64,000 bases of DNA from Coraliomargarita sinensis (GTDB taxonomy: Bacteria; Verrucomicrobiota; Verrucomicrobiia; Opitutales; Coraliomargaritaceae), in contig NZ_QHJQ01000001.1 in assembly GCF_003185655.1 (NCBI RefSeq), positions 62,001-126,000 of the forward strand, in the 5' to 3' direction. A model generated the notes under the pieces. The model did not search any database. It was not told where the DNA came from and saw only the letters and a list, made by a program, of their open reading frames with translations. The position numbers and the translations under genes are program-made. Shown piece by piece: positions 7,873 through 16,763 of this stretch (positions are counted from its first letter, which is position 1; every line of letters begins with the position of its first letter).

Positions 7873-9633
7873 CTACTTATCACGCACTATGTAAAAAGGT
7901 GGCGCGGTTTCAAAACCTTTCAACGCGATGGTTTGCCGCTCGGAATCCGGCAGGTCAAGACCGGTGGCGTTGCGAACGGGCTCGTCGACCACGATTTCCA
8001 TCGGTTTTGCCTGAGAGCACAGGCGGGAAGCCAGGTTCACACGATCGCCCAGGACGGTGTAGTTGAGCCGGTCTTCCGATCCCATACACCCGGCGACCAT
8101 TTCCCCGTGGGCGATGCCTATGCCAATCTCAATCGGGGGCTCGCGGCTCGCATTCATTTCCTGGCAGCGGGCCACCATCGCTTTAGCACATCGCAGTGCC
8201 TGCCCAATATCATCGTCTCCCGGAACGGGCACACCGAAGAGCGCCATGATCTCATCACCGACAAACTTATCCACCACGCCCCCGTGTGCGTGCACGATTT
8301 CGGTCATGGCTGTCATGTGGGTATTCATGATGGCGATGACTTCATGCGGATCCATCCCCTCGGTCATACGCGTGAACCCGCGAATGTCACAAAACATGAC
8401 CGTCGCGTGCACGGTTTCGCCACCCAAATTGATCTGCCCCTGCATGAGCCGGTCGGCCACCTTCCGATCCGCGACTTTCGAGAGCACCGCTTTGTAGCGC
8501 TCCTTGAGTTCGAGCCCTTCGGCCATGCTGTTAAAGGCATCCCCCAACTGGCCGAGTTCATCCCGGGAGCGAACCTCCACCCGTGCGGAATAATCGCCTT
8601 TTCCAATTCTGTGGGCGGCTTCCCGCAAACGAAGCACCGGCGCATGAAGCCCGCCCGCCAAGACATGGCTCAGCAGTAGGCTAACCAGAAAACCCGCCAG
8701 GGCGAAGAGTAGAAAAATGTTTCGAATCCCGGAGAGCAGGCGCTCCTGTTCATCCGTTGAAAAAAGAATCGCACGCTCCGCCACGGGGAAACGCGGGTCT
8801 GTATCCAACATTTCAGAGAAGACGAGATAAGAGGAGCCTTCGATGCGAACGCGCTGATTCCCCTCTTTTCGACCCGAGGCCGCAAGGGTCTCGCCCAGCA
8901 TCGGCCATTCTTGAGAACGCACGCGCCCGTCCCCGTCGAACACCTCTCCCTTGACCGCGACGGCATCCAGAGTGCCCTTTTCGCGGACTCCGGCCGCCTG
9001 CCAGGGGATGACCAATATGAGGTCGCCCAAAAACATGCCGAAGGCATCGTCCACCGGACAGACGAAAGCCTTGAGAAGAATCGGCTCTTCTTTGATCTTG
9101 GCCACGAGGTAACCCGAGCGGGCGGATGGCATCTCGTCCGCGGCGGTTCGCAGTCCGCTTAAAAGTGACTCCAATTGGTCCTCCGGGAAAGGGCTAAGGA
9201 CTCCGGGCAAGGCATTCGTCGCTTCTTGAACATTGCCCGTGCCGAACTTGGGCGGGCGAAGGTAGCGGCCATCCTCCCGAATGAAGCGAAAGAAAGGCCA
9301 GGCACGGCTGGTGGCATGCCGATCTTCCACTCCGCGCTGAAAGGGCTCCAACTCTTGGGAAAGGTCGTAGTAAAAGCGCGAGAGATCCTCTTCGAAAAGC
9401 GCCGCGAGGAGACGGGGGTTCGACGTGTTGTTGATGATCTCGCTGGAGTAGGCGGCCAAGCGTTCGGCATCGCGCTCCTCCGAAAGTTGGAATTGCTGGG
9501 CGTACTGATTGCGCAGCGTGGCTTCAAAATAATCGGCCACACGGATACGAATAAGCTCAAATGAAGCCAACAACACCACCATAACCGCGAGTACCATCGC
9601 GACCATGAGTTTGACTTTAAAGGAAACCGCCAC
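7873..9633 (-). CDS. Membrane class III adenylate/guanylate cyclase with HAMP domain
   Basis: Sensor cyclase making cAMP or cGMP, 586 aa. An N-terminal TM helix (about 8-28) precedes an extracytoplasmic sensor region. A second TM helix (FLLFALAGFLVSLLLSHVLA) is followed by HAMP (LREAAHRIGKGDYSARVEV) and the catalytic domain. Metal-binding Asp residues are in CDIRGFT and KFVGDEIMALFG, and the active-site segment is NYTVLGDRVNLASRL. The Lys in DKFVGDE fits adenine recognition, so adenylate cyclase is favoured. It is transcribed with the cupredoxin-like gene 5 bp upstream and the porin gene 13 bp downstream, which suggests that it reads the state of the exported cupredoxin. Confidence 0.9.
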   Translation of the reverse strand: MAVSFKVKLMVAMVLAVMVVLLASFELIRIRVADYFEATLRNQYAQQFQLSEERDAERLAAYSSEIINNTSNPRLLAALFEEDLSRFYYDLSQELEPFQRGVEDRHATSRAWPFFRFIREDGRYLRPPKFGTGNVQEATNALPGVLSPFPEDQLESLLSGLRTAADEMPSARSGYLVAKIKEEPILLKAFVCPVDDAFGMFLGDLILVIPWQAAGVREKGTLDAVAVKGEVFDGDGRVRSQEWPMLGETLAASGRKEGNQRVRIEGSSYLVFSEMLDTDPRFPVAERAILFSTDEQERLLSGIRNIFLLFALAGFLVSLLLSHVLAGGLHAPVLRLREAAHRIGKGDYSARVEVRSRDELGQLGDAFNSMAEGLELKERYKAVLSKVADRKVADRLMQGQINLGGETVHATVMFCDIRGFTRMTEGMDPHEVIAIMNTHMTAMTEIVHAHGGVVDKFVGDEIMALFGVPVPGDDDIGQALRCAKAMVARCQEMNASREPPIEIGIGIAHGEMVAGCMGSEDRLNYTVLGDRVNLASRLCSQAKPMEIVVDEPVRNATGLDLPDSERQTIALKGFETAPPFYIVRDK

Positions 9634-9638
9634 GCGAG

Positions 9639-10268
9639 TTAATCGGATATTTCAACAACACGCTTCCCCTCATCGACCGTTACGGTCTGGGTGTGTGGCG
9701 GTTGGTTCAATCGCCACACATTCAGCGTGTATTCGCCGGGCGGGACCTCACTCAAACTGAAGCGCCCCTCTTCATCGGTCGTGGTGAAATAGGGCGTGTC
9801 CAGAACCAGGACAATCGCACGCATGTGCTCATGCACCTCGCAGAAAACACGCACTTCCCCGACCTTATCGAAAGTCACAATCGGCGGCCCCTCCCCCTTG
9901 GCATAGCGGCCGAGATCGAAACGCTTTTCCGGGGAGTAGGAGAAGACATTGTGATAGGTGTTATCCTCGTTTGGAAAAGCGACTTTACTTCCGGCGGAAA
10001 TCGGCAGAACCGCAGGGTAGAACTGAAGGCCACGCTGCGACATCACCCGGGGGGCTTCCGGCGGCGTGCCCGCGCTCAGATCTTTACGGCTCAGGTAGAC
10101 CACGCCAAGAAAAGGTGCCGGCGGCCCCAGTTCCGCCGTGTTCCCCGTGTAGCGTGCCGCACTGCGACGTTGCTTCGCCGGCTTGAGGTCCACTTTCCCG
10201 GAAAGCTCTCCGGCCAGTGCCAGGCTTGGCCCGAAGCCGATCAAGAGGATAAGGCAGAAACGTAGCAT
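9639..10268 (-). CDS. Exported cupredoxin-like protein with carboxypeptidase-regulatory-like domain
   Basis: Secreted protein of 209 aa. A signal peptide (MLRFCLILLIGFGPSLALA) leads into a plastocyanin-like fold. His106 (NTYHNVFS), then Cys143, His146 and Met149 (FCEVHEHM) form a textbook type-1 copper site. From about residue 155 a CarboxypepD_reg-like beta domain follows. Similar proteins are often annotated as methylamine utilisation proteins, but no amine dehydrogenase genes are here. It is the first gene of an operon with the sensor cyclase and porin. The likely role is copper binding or electron transfer in the periplasm; its partner is unknown. Confidence 0.85.
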   Translation of the reverse strand: MLRFCLILLIGFGPSLALAGELSGKVDLKPAKQRRSAARYTGNTAELGPPAPFLGVVYLSRKDLSAGTPPEAPRVMSQRGLQFYPAVLPISAGSKVAFPNEDNTYHNVFSYSPEKRFDLGRYAKGEGPPIVTFDKVGEVRVFCEVHEHMRAIVLVLDTPYFTTTDEEGRFSLSEVPPGEYTLNVWRLNQPPHTQTVTVDEGKRVVEISD

Positions 10269-10363
10269 GCTTGGAGGTTCTCAACATTAAGAAACGAGCA
10301 CAAGGCAGAATCCTTACCACAGGGAACAGCAGAACCAGTCCGCCGGGAACTCTACTTTAGAGC

Positions 10364-11860
10364 TTAGTCCGCTTGCTGAGGGCTTTTCCGGGACACCTTT
10401 TTGGCAGCCCTTTTCTTAGCAGCCTTCTTGGCCGCGGTCTTTTTCTTCGCGGCTTTTTTCGTCGCCGTTTTCCTGCCCTTTTCTGAAGCGACCAGAGTCT
10501 TCACTGCTTTCTTCACAGGCACCTTCTCACCGGCCGAATCTCTGGCAATTTTAACGACTTTCTTAACCGCTTTTTTCGCCGCTTTCTTGGCGGCTTTCTT
10601 CGCCGGGGGCTTTTTCTTTCCGGAACTTGGTTTTTCCTCCGCTTTTCCGCGCTTCGCCTTGGGAAGATTGTCACCGTCACCATCTGATGCCAGTTTTGGT
10701 GTTTTCCCGGGCTTCGCGCTATCTTCCGGTTTCCGGGATGTCACTTGCTTCGCCTTCGGCGCATCGGATCCGGGCTTGCGATTCGAATCCGACTTGGACT
10801 TATCGTTTGCCTGCGGCCCGGCCCCGTGTTCCGGTTTCGGCGCTTCGTGATCCTGAGGCTTCTTGTTTCGGTTCCGGCCACCCCGGCGACGGCGGCGGCG
10901 CTTGTTTTTACCTTGTCCCTCCTGTTGCGGACCACCGCGTTGTTGCGGTTTCGCCTGGTTGGGATCGGGCTTGTCGTAAAGCTCGGGGTTGGCCTCGAAG
11001 TCTTCTATCGCGGCGGCGATCTTATCCTCCATTTCCTCGTCCGTGTAGGGAATGGTGCGCTCGACCTGCTGCTTCGGCTGGGTCGGAATTTTGGGCTCTT
11101 CCGGCGGCCGGTAGGCCTTCGGGGGCAGTACCACTGCGTCGTAGGCATCGAGCGGGAGTGCGGTCTGGGGAAGCGCTTCTTCCGCCCCGGGGCTCAACCT
11201 CGGATAGAGCACCACTTCTTCGGGCACGTTGACCGCCTTGGAGTCGACCAAATGCTCGATGGTACGGCCCACGTCCTCCAGATTGATGTGAGATTGTGCA
11301 AGCACGTCATCACTGACACCAGCGCCGGAGAGCTTGTTGTTCTGGCGCAGCACGCAGTTGGTCACCCGCAAGCCGGCGTCGCGCCCCTGGTCGAAGAGCG
11401 CCTTGTTCATTTCGCGCAACCCGCCCTCCAGCAGAGCATTTGCGGCAGTGGCGCGGTGACCGTGCTTGTTCGCCGTAATCACGTTAATAAGCTGTCCCCG
11501 GAAGCGAAGCAGGTTGGGCAGTGCGAGGCGCGTCATCATGACCGGGCCAAGCAGGCCGATTTTCAGAATCGCCTCCAGATTGCCTGCGGGTAATTTTTCA
11601 AAAGCCGTGCCCGGCGTGACGTCAATGGCATGAATCAGGCAGTCGATACGCTGCTCTTTTTGAATAATCTCATCGAGCGTTGTTTGAACCGCCGTGAGAT
11701 CAGTCAGGTCAATAGCATGCCCCTTGAATTGGGGATCTGCATAAGACACCTTGGAAAAGTTATTACCGATCCCGTGAACGCGGTATCCCTGTTGCACGAG
11801 AGTTTGAACGATACGAAGGCCGAGCGGTGTTTCCGCGCCGGTCACAATTGCGATATCCAT
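10364..11860 (-). CDS. Degenerate SDR-fold domain fused to a basic, histone-H1-like tail
   Basis: Chimeric protein, 498 aa. Residues 1-230 are a short-chain dehydrogenase Rossmann domain with the cofactor motif TGAETPLG (7-14). Where an active SDR has YxxxK, this one reads RATAANALLEGGL (137-149), so the catalytic Tyr and Lys are missing. Residues 250-300 are acidic and proline-rich. At 319-334 comes an Arg cluster (NKRRRRRRGGRNRNKK) like those in RNA-binding tails. From 416 to the end the sequence is KKAAKKAAKK-type repeats like bacterial H1 proteins. A nucleic-acid-binding protein with a non-catalytic nucleotide-sensing head is a reasonable guess. The gene lies downstream of a polyprenyl synthase gene, with a gap of 134 bp. 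Confidence 0.85.
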   Translation of the reverse strand: MDIAIVTGAETPLGLRIVQTLVQQGYRVHGIGNNFSKVSYADPQFKGHAIDLTDLTAVQTTLDEIIQKEQRIDCLIHAIDVTPGTAFEKLPAGNLEAILKIGLLGPVMMTRLALPNLLRFRGQLINVITANKHGHRATAANALLEGGLREMNKALFDQGRDAGLRVTNCVLRQNNKLSGAGVSDDVLAQSHINLEDVGRTIEHLVDSKAVNVPEEVVLYPRLSPGAEEALPQTALPLDAYDAVVLPPKAYRPPEEPKIPTQPKQQVERTIPYTDEEMEDKIAAAIEDFEANPELYDKPDPNQAKPQQRGGPQQEGQGKNKRRRRRRGGRNRNKKPQDHEAPKPEHGAGPQANDKSKSDSNRKPGSDAPKAKQVTSRKPEDSAKPGKTPKLASDGDGDNLPKAKRGKAEEKPSSGKKKPPAKKAAKKAAKKAVKKVVKIARDSAGEKVPVKKAVKTLVASEKGRKTATKKAAKKKTAAKKAAKKRAAKKVSRKSPQQAD

Positions 11861-11994
11861 GGAGTGTAGAAAGTATCCCCGTTCAGCGGAGAACTCCCGG
11901 TACGGGGTTCGTCAATAACGCTGTGGGTGAGAAGTCGCCAAGGCATCGTTCAGATGCTTGTTTGGCAAATGAATTCGCTTTTGCGGATCGAGAA

Positions 11995-13032
11995 TTACTG
12001 CGCTGCCGCAGGGAGACGGCTCAGCTGGGCACGCACCAAACCCGCAATCTTCTGCATTTCCGAAACCGGGGCCAGCTCACTAAAGGGCGCGACCGCATCA
12101 GTCGCCTTGGCAAGCTCGGCTTCAAAAACACCGACCACTTCTTCAAAAATAGGGAAGTCATGCAGTCGCCTGGTGAAGTCATCGACCACCGAGGTATCCC
12201 CTGACCTGAAACGAGCCAGCAGATCGTCGCGCTCCGCCGGCTCAACTTTTTCAAGCAGCAGCAAAAGCGGCAGGGTGAACTTACCCTTTTCCAGATCGGT
12301 GCCGAGCGTCTTGCCAATCATGGATTCCTCGGCATAGAGATCCACGAGATCGTCAAATATTTGATAAGCGATTCCCAGATGGCGCCCAAACGCCCCGGCA
12401 GCTTCGCTGAAAGCATCGGAGTAGCCGGCCACCTTCGCCCCGAGCGCACAGGCGACTTCGAAAAGCTCGGCCGTCTTCAGTTGGATCACCCGGTAGTAGA
12501 AATCCCGGCTGTAATTCACCTCGCCCCGCTGGTACGTCTGCGCGATCTCGCCGGCACAAACCCGGGCCGTGGCTTGCGCCACCACCCGGCACACCTCGGT
12601 GGTGGGAAATTCCGCCGCCAGCTTGAGTGCGTGGGAAAATAGCACATCGCCGATCAAAACGGCCGCGGCGGGCCCGAACTTTTTGGCCGCGGTTTCCTGG
12701 CGGTGGCGTGTATCCGCCTCGTCCAGAATATCATCATGCACCAGCGTGGCCAAGTGGACGAGCTCGATGATCGACCCCAGCCGCACCAGTTCCGCAGTGC
12801 TATTTGCCGCCGGCCCCTGCCAGCCGCTGTAAGCCACCAGCATGGGCCGCAGCCGCTTGCCGCTGTGGCCGAAGACATAACGCACATGCTCCTGAATCTC
12901 CGGTTCGAGCAACGCAACCTGCGACTGGAGGAAGACATCCAGTTCTTCAAGGTAGGGCTTCACCGGTTCGTAGACTTCGGCAAAACCGGAGGCGGCCACT
13001 TTATCGGCTTCAGACTGTGAGCGTGTGGGCAT
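11995..13032 (-). CDS. Trans-polyprenyl diphosphate synthase
   Basis: Chain-elongating prenyltransferase that condenses isopentenyl diphosphate to make the side chain of quinones or related lipids, 345 aa. The first aspartate-rich motif is HDDILDEAD, preceded by the family GKRLRP motif; the second is IFDDLVDLY. KTAELFEVAC fits long-chain (IspB/HepT-like) enzymes, but chain length cannot be assigned safely. ATG 13032 (MPTRSQSEAD) is preferred over an upstream in-frame start at 13068. Confidence 0.93.
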   Translation of the reverse strand: MPTRSQSEADKVAASGFAEVYEPVKPYLEELDVFLQSQVALLEPEIQEHVRYVFGHSGKRLRPMLVAYSGWQGPAANSTAELVRLGSIIELVHLATLVHDDILDEADTRHRQETAAKKFGPAAAVLIGDVLFSHALKLAAEFPTTEVCRVVAQATARVCAGEIAQTYQRGEVNYSRDFYYRVIQLKTAELFEVACALGAKVAGYSDAFSEAAGAFGRHLGIAYQIFDDLVDLYAEESMIGKTLGTDLEKGKFTLPLLLLLEKVEPAERDDLLARFRSGDTSVVDDFTRRLHDFPIFEEVVGVFEAELAKATDAVAPFSELAPVSEMQKIAGLVRAQLSRLPAAAQ

Positions 13033-13141
13033 TGTTGAAAAGCAAAACAGGAAGCCTCTCGAGTGCAAAACGAATTAGCAGATACCTTTCAAAGGAATCC
13101 GCAAAAAAAGCCATCATCCGGGATAGCCTTTTGAAGTGATT

Positions 13142-13160
13142 CGTTAAGCGTCGCTTAACG
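13142..13160 (-). terminator. Hairpin overlapping the end of the first PEP-CTERM gene
   Basis: CGTTAAGC (13142-13149) and GCTTAACG (13153-13160) form a perfect 8-bp stem with a 3-nt loop that includes the stop codon. No strong T-run follows, so termination is only possible. Confidence 0.35.
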
Positions 13161-13898
13161 GCGGCGCAGAAGCACCAGTGAACCGAATAAGCCAAGCAAA
13201 GCCACCGTAGAGACTTCCGGAACCGCCACCAGGATATTGCCCAAAGTGTTGTCAGCTGGCCCGCCACCAGAAGCTAATTGGTATACGGCAAACGAGATGT
13301 TGGTTTCGCCTGTTTCGTCGTAACCGACTACACTATTCGTATCAAAAAGCCCGGTTCCATTGTAGCGTTCGGTATTACCTGGACCCAGAAAATACCCCAA
13401 AGTTGAATTAGCTTCACCGCCGTCCCAAACGCCTGCAGTATCCGCATCAACCCCACCGCTGGTTATGTCTACTCCGTTTACATAGATCGATAAGCTTTCG
13501 TTGGTGCCCGTTCCACCTTCGACATCAAAGACTGCGACGACTTGAACGCCGGTGGTACCAGCGGTCAGCCCGTGTAGGCCAGTCACAACATCGTCGTTGG
13601 AATTGCCAGCGAAGAAGTGGAGATTATCGCCATTCAAAACCAGAGCCGCACCAGTACCGGAACCGCCAGCCTCCCAGAGATGAACTGGATTTGTTTCCGT
13701 ATCAACCGCTGTGGTAAAATCGAAGGTCAACTCGAAGGCAGTATCTGAATCACGCTCAGGATTCGTACCCCAATCATTGGTACTGCCCATATCCTGCACG
13801 CCAGTAGCGCTGAAGTAGGATGATGGGGCAGCAAGGACGGTCAAAGCGCTGGCAAGCAGGAAACCGATGAAAAGAGATGGGGTGAGGGTAGACTTCAT
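13155..13898 (-). CDS. PEP-CTERM sorting-domain protein
   Basis: Exported surface protein, 247 aa. The signal peptide (MKSTLTPSLFIGFLLASALTV) is followed by a Gly/Thr/Asp-rich beta region that may be of the LamG/concanavalin-like type. The C-terminus has the sorting signal: VPEVSTVALL, a hydrophobic helix and a final Arg cluster (LLRRR). The motif is VPEVS rather than the usual VPEPS. Such proteins are processed by an exosortase during export to the envelope or exopolysaccharide matrix (known for the system). No exosortase gene is in the window. The function is unknown. Confidence 0.9.
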   Translation of the reverse strand: MKSTLTPSLFIGFLLASALTVLAAPSSYFSATGVQDMGSTNDWGTNPERDSDTAFELTFDFTTAVDTETNPVHLWEAGGSGTGAALVLNGDNLHFFAGNSNDDVVTGLHGLTAGTTGVQVVAVFDVEGGTGTNESLSIYVNGVDITSGGVDADTAGVWDGGEANSTLGYFLGPGNTERYNGTGLFDTNSVVGYDETGETNISFAVYQLASGGGPADNTLGNILVAVPEVSTVALLGLFGSLVLLRRR

Positions 13899-13983
13899 GG
13901 TCGTTGAATTATCAGTTAAGAACTAATTTCGTCAAGGCGATTTGCCCCACGCTGGTCGGCGCCACCGGGCTTAGTAAGCCGTC

Positions 13984-15141
13984 TTAAGAGCTTTCTCCCG
14001 GTGCCGAAAACCCATGCTTCTCATACAACCGATCCCAGAAGGAAGCCCAATATTCATCGTAGTAATCGTTGGCCGCATCCTTGATGAAATCAGGCTGCAC
14101 CACCACCGGAGCGCTTGCGGGATCGTACGCTTCCAAATGCCTCTGCCCGGCCCGCCTACGCGGCGAGATAAAACGCCACTTGTTTTCCTCCTTGAAAATC
14201 TTTTGCAGAAAAGCGTAGCCCCTCTTGTCGTAAGATTTCAGCTCGTCGCGCGTGTCGATATGGTTGTGGTCGTGATCCATGGTGCGGTTGGTATCAAACC
14301 AGGCTTGTACGATCTCGGCGAAATATTCCCCGCGGTTTTTGGTGGCGTAGCAGGCTTTGGGCCCGCCGAAGACGATACGCACTTTGTCGGTTTCGGTGAC
14401 TTTGACGGCTATCGAATCCGTTGGCTCGCCATTGACCAGGATGTCGCCATGGGCAAGGCAGCGCCGGAGCAGTTCAGAGGAATGCCGGGGAAAGGACTCC
14501 CGAAGCGCGTGAAGCAATAGGACCGGTTTGTCACCCCGCACCCGGCGGAAGCGCTGGGAGGCATAGCCGTCATTCCAGAGACCGGCCTTCATAGCCGCTT
14601 GCCAGGTCTCCATCAGCTGCTCGTCCAGCCCTGCATAGAACCCGGGCCGGTGAATGACATGGCCGAATTCGTGAATAAGGATGCTCTCCAGTTGCATGCC
14701 TCCCTCGTATTCTAGGACATCTTCCTCCGAGAAAAGCATGGTCGGCCGCCCCTCAACCAGAGTGAGAAAACCTCGGCTGCGCCAGTTGTAAAAATCGAGT
14801 GCCTCGCCGGTTTTCTCCGTCTGAAACTGGGGAATTTCCGAAGTCAATTCATCGTGGCCGACTAGAATGCAGAGCACCTTTCCTTCACGAATACGTCGCG
14901 CGATCCGCGGCTTCAGCGCCTGCATGAGATGACCGAAAAGGTAGGCCGTTTCCAGATGCGCATAATCCGAGACCCCGGGGGATGAGGCGATCAGGATACC
15001 TTCCGACAAGGTCGTCTTCCCATAGAAGGCCGGATCCAGGCCGTACTCGTCGGCCAGATCTCCGGTCAGCGGGCTTACCACTTGAGCGGAGACGAGTTTT
15101 ATCAAACAGAAAAGTGCCAACAGGCAGAGGAATTTTTTCAT
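13984..15141 (-). CDS. Exported HExxH zinc metallopeptidase-like protein
   Basis: Predicted secreted zinc peptidase, 385 aa from ATG 15141 (MKKFLCLLALFCLIKLVSA signal peptide); an upstream in-frame start at 15270 is less likely. The zinc motif HEFGHVIH is followed about 130 residues later by GEYFAEIVQAWF, whose Glu is placed like the third ligand of gluzincins. The arrangement resembles the anthrax-lethal-factor-like/Pro-Pro endopeptidase fold, but this is from memory of motif shape only. It has no operon partner, and the substrate is unknown. Confidence 0.7.
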   Translation of the reverse strand: MKKFLCLLALFCLIKLVSAQVVSPLTGDLADEYGLDPAFYGKTTLSEGILIASSPGVSDYAHLETAYLFGHLMQALKPRIARRIREGKVLCILVGHDELTSEIPQFQTEKTGEALDFYNWRSRGFLTLVEGRPTMLFSEEDVLEYEGGMQLESILIHEFGHVIHRPGFYAGLDEQLMETWQAAMKAGLWNDGYASQRFRRVRGDKPVLLLHALRESFPRHSSELLRRCLAHGDILVNGEPTDSIAVKVTETDKVRIVFGGPKACYATKNRGEYFAEIVQAWFDTNRTMDHDHNHIDTRDELKSYDKRGYAFLQKIFKEENKWRFISPRRRAGQRHLEAYDPASAPVVVQPDFIKDAANDYYDEYWASFWDRLYEKHGFSAPGESS

Positions 15142-15364
15142 AGCGAAGGGGCCATTGAACGACTCACCTAAGATCATGTGAGGCAATTCCCCGCTCCATG
15201 CAAACCTGCAGAGAAAATCCTTGAGCGGCCGAAAAAGAAACCTTCCCCCCACTATTGTCGAAGACGACAAACTTAAACAAAAATTCTAGCAATGAAAAGC
15301 GAACAAGCTTGCCAAACATCCCATTTTTGAGCATTTTAAAACTGACTTTACCCCTTTGTGCGTC

Positions 15365-15859
15365 ATGCACGTAAAAATTGAAAATTTAGCCCTGAAAACG
15401 GTCGCCCAGCAAATGCCTCAAGCGGTCGTTTTGGCAGACAAAACCGGGCATATCACCTGGGTGAACCCCGCTTTTGAAAAACTCTGTGGCTATTCACCCA
15501 AGGAAGTCATTGGCGAACGGCCGGGCGAGCTATTGCAGGGCGAGGAAACAGACCCGGAGACGGTGAACGAATTTCGCACGGCGATCAAAGCGGGGCTCGC
15601 CTTGCGAACGGACATCCTGAATTACCACAAAGACGGGCACAGCTACTGGGCCCGCGTCTCGATCACGCCGCTTCGCAGTGCCACGGGATCCTTGCAGGGC
15701 TTTATCGCCATCGAGCGCGATGTCACTCAGGAGCACAACGATCTGAAAGAACTGCACGGCGAAGTCGTCACACTCTACAGCGCGTTGCTGCGCGAGGAAC
15801 AACCGAAGCGACGGAGGGCAAAAGTCCAGGATCCTTTTCTCAACACAAGGAACGCTTAG
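15365..15859 (+). CDS. PAS-domain sensory protein (LOV-like, no photoactive Cys)
   Basis: Single PAS domain, 164 aa, with no output domain. The core reads VLADKTGHITWVNPAFEKL then GYSPKEVIGERPGELLQGEE and ends in IAIERDVT. The spacing matches flavin-binding LOV domains, but GxNCRFLQ is replaced by GERPGELLQ, so the photoactive Cys is absent. A short helix and a basic tail (KRRRAK) follow. ATG 15365 is preferred over GTG 15356. It converges on the hydrolase gene with a 4-bp overlap of stop codons (15856-15859). It may act through a partner protein. Confidence 0.8.
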   Translation: MHVKIENLALKTVAQQMPQAVVLADKTGHITWVNPAFEKLCGYSPKEVIGERPGELLQGEETDPETVNEFRTAIKAGLALRTDILNYHKDGHSYWARVSITPLRSATGSLQGFIAIERDVTQEHNDLKELHGEVVTLYSALLREEQPKRRRAKVQDPFLNTRNA

Positions 15860-16641
15860 GTCTGGCGGAGCCAGTCGCCAACCTCCTCAAGGAAAGCTTT
15901 CCGGTTCTCAACATGGACATTATGCCCGGCGCCCGGGATCGTGACTTCACGCAAATGCGGGAACCAGTACAACATGTCATCGGCATCGCCGTCCTCAATA
16001 AAACCGGACTTCGCCCCTCGCACAAGTAGCGCCGGGCCATTGAAACGGTCGGTCTCCAGTAAGGAGTTCTGGCGAATGTGCGGCAAACTGGCGTGAAGTG
16101 CTTCAATATTGGCCTGCCAGCGAAAGGTCCGGGTCCCTTGGCCCCGCACCAAATTGGTGAGTAGAAACTGACGCATGGCCCAATCCGGGACCATGGGTTC
16201 AAGCGCGGCCTCGGCCTCCTTGCGACTATCCAGCTCGGCTACGGCAATCGACTTCATGGCACGAAATTCGTTGTCGTGATAGGGAGGGTAGGCTTTGGCA
16301 GCGATGTCGACGATGATGAGCTTCTTCACCTGATCGGGGTTCTCACAGGCGTAGCGCATGGCAATCTTTCCGCCCAGGCTGTGGCCCATAAGGATGACCT
16401 CATTCAAGCCCTCCTTTTCCAGATAGGCGGTGAGATCCGCGGACAACTCCGCCCAGCGCATGGACTCGGCATGGGGCGAGCTGCCGTGATTGCGAAGATC
16501 GAGCGCGTGCACGTCGAAGCGCTCCTGTAAGGCCCGCCCGATCGTTGTCCAGTTGCGCGACGCGCCCAAAAGTCCGTGCAGGATCACCAGCGCAGGTGCG
16601 CCGGGATTTTCAAAGCGAAGTGCGTTGAGCGGCAATGACAT
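15856..16641 (-). CDS. Alpha/beta-fold hydrolase (YbfF-like esterase)
   Basis: Soluble esterase-type hydrolase, 261 aa. The oxyanion motif LHGLLGASRNW, nucleophile elbow MGHSLGGK (Ser) and late His in PGAGHNVHVE match the YbfF/acyl-ester family; the acid residue is likely the Asp in the GDADD region. ATG 16641 (MSLPLNALRF) fits the family start. The in-frame start at 16767 would add 42 unrelated residues and run into the fucosidase gene. The substrate is unknown. Confidence 0.85.
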   Translation of the reverse strand: MSLPLNALRFENPGAPALVILHGLLGASRNWTTIGRALQERFDVHALDLRNHGSSPHAESMRWAELSADLTAYLEKEGLNEVILMGHSLGGKIAMRYACENPDQVKKLIIVDIAAKAYPPYHDNEFRAMKSIAVAELDSRKEAEAALEPMVPDWAMRQFLLTNLVRGQGTRTFRWQANIEALHASLPHIRQNSLLETDRFNGPALLVRGAKSGFIEDGDADDMLYWFPHLREVTIPGAGHNVHVENRKAFLEEVGDWLRQT

Positions 16642-16763
16642 CCTGCGGCATGAAGCGACTACACCATAAAAAGGCAAGATTTCCAGCGAACCGAGCCCTG
16701 AAAATATTCGCGGTAGCGCTGACAGGTTATATGCTCCCCGCGGCGAGCTGCTCGCGATATTCC

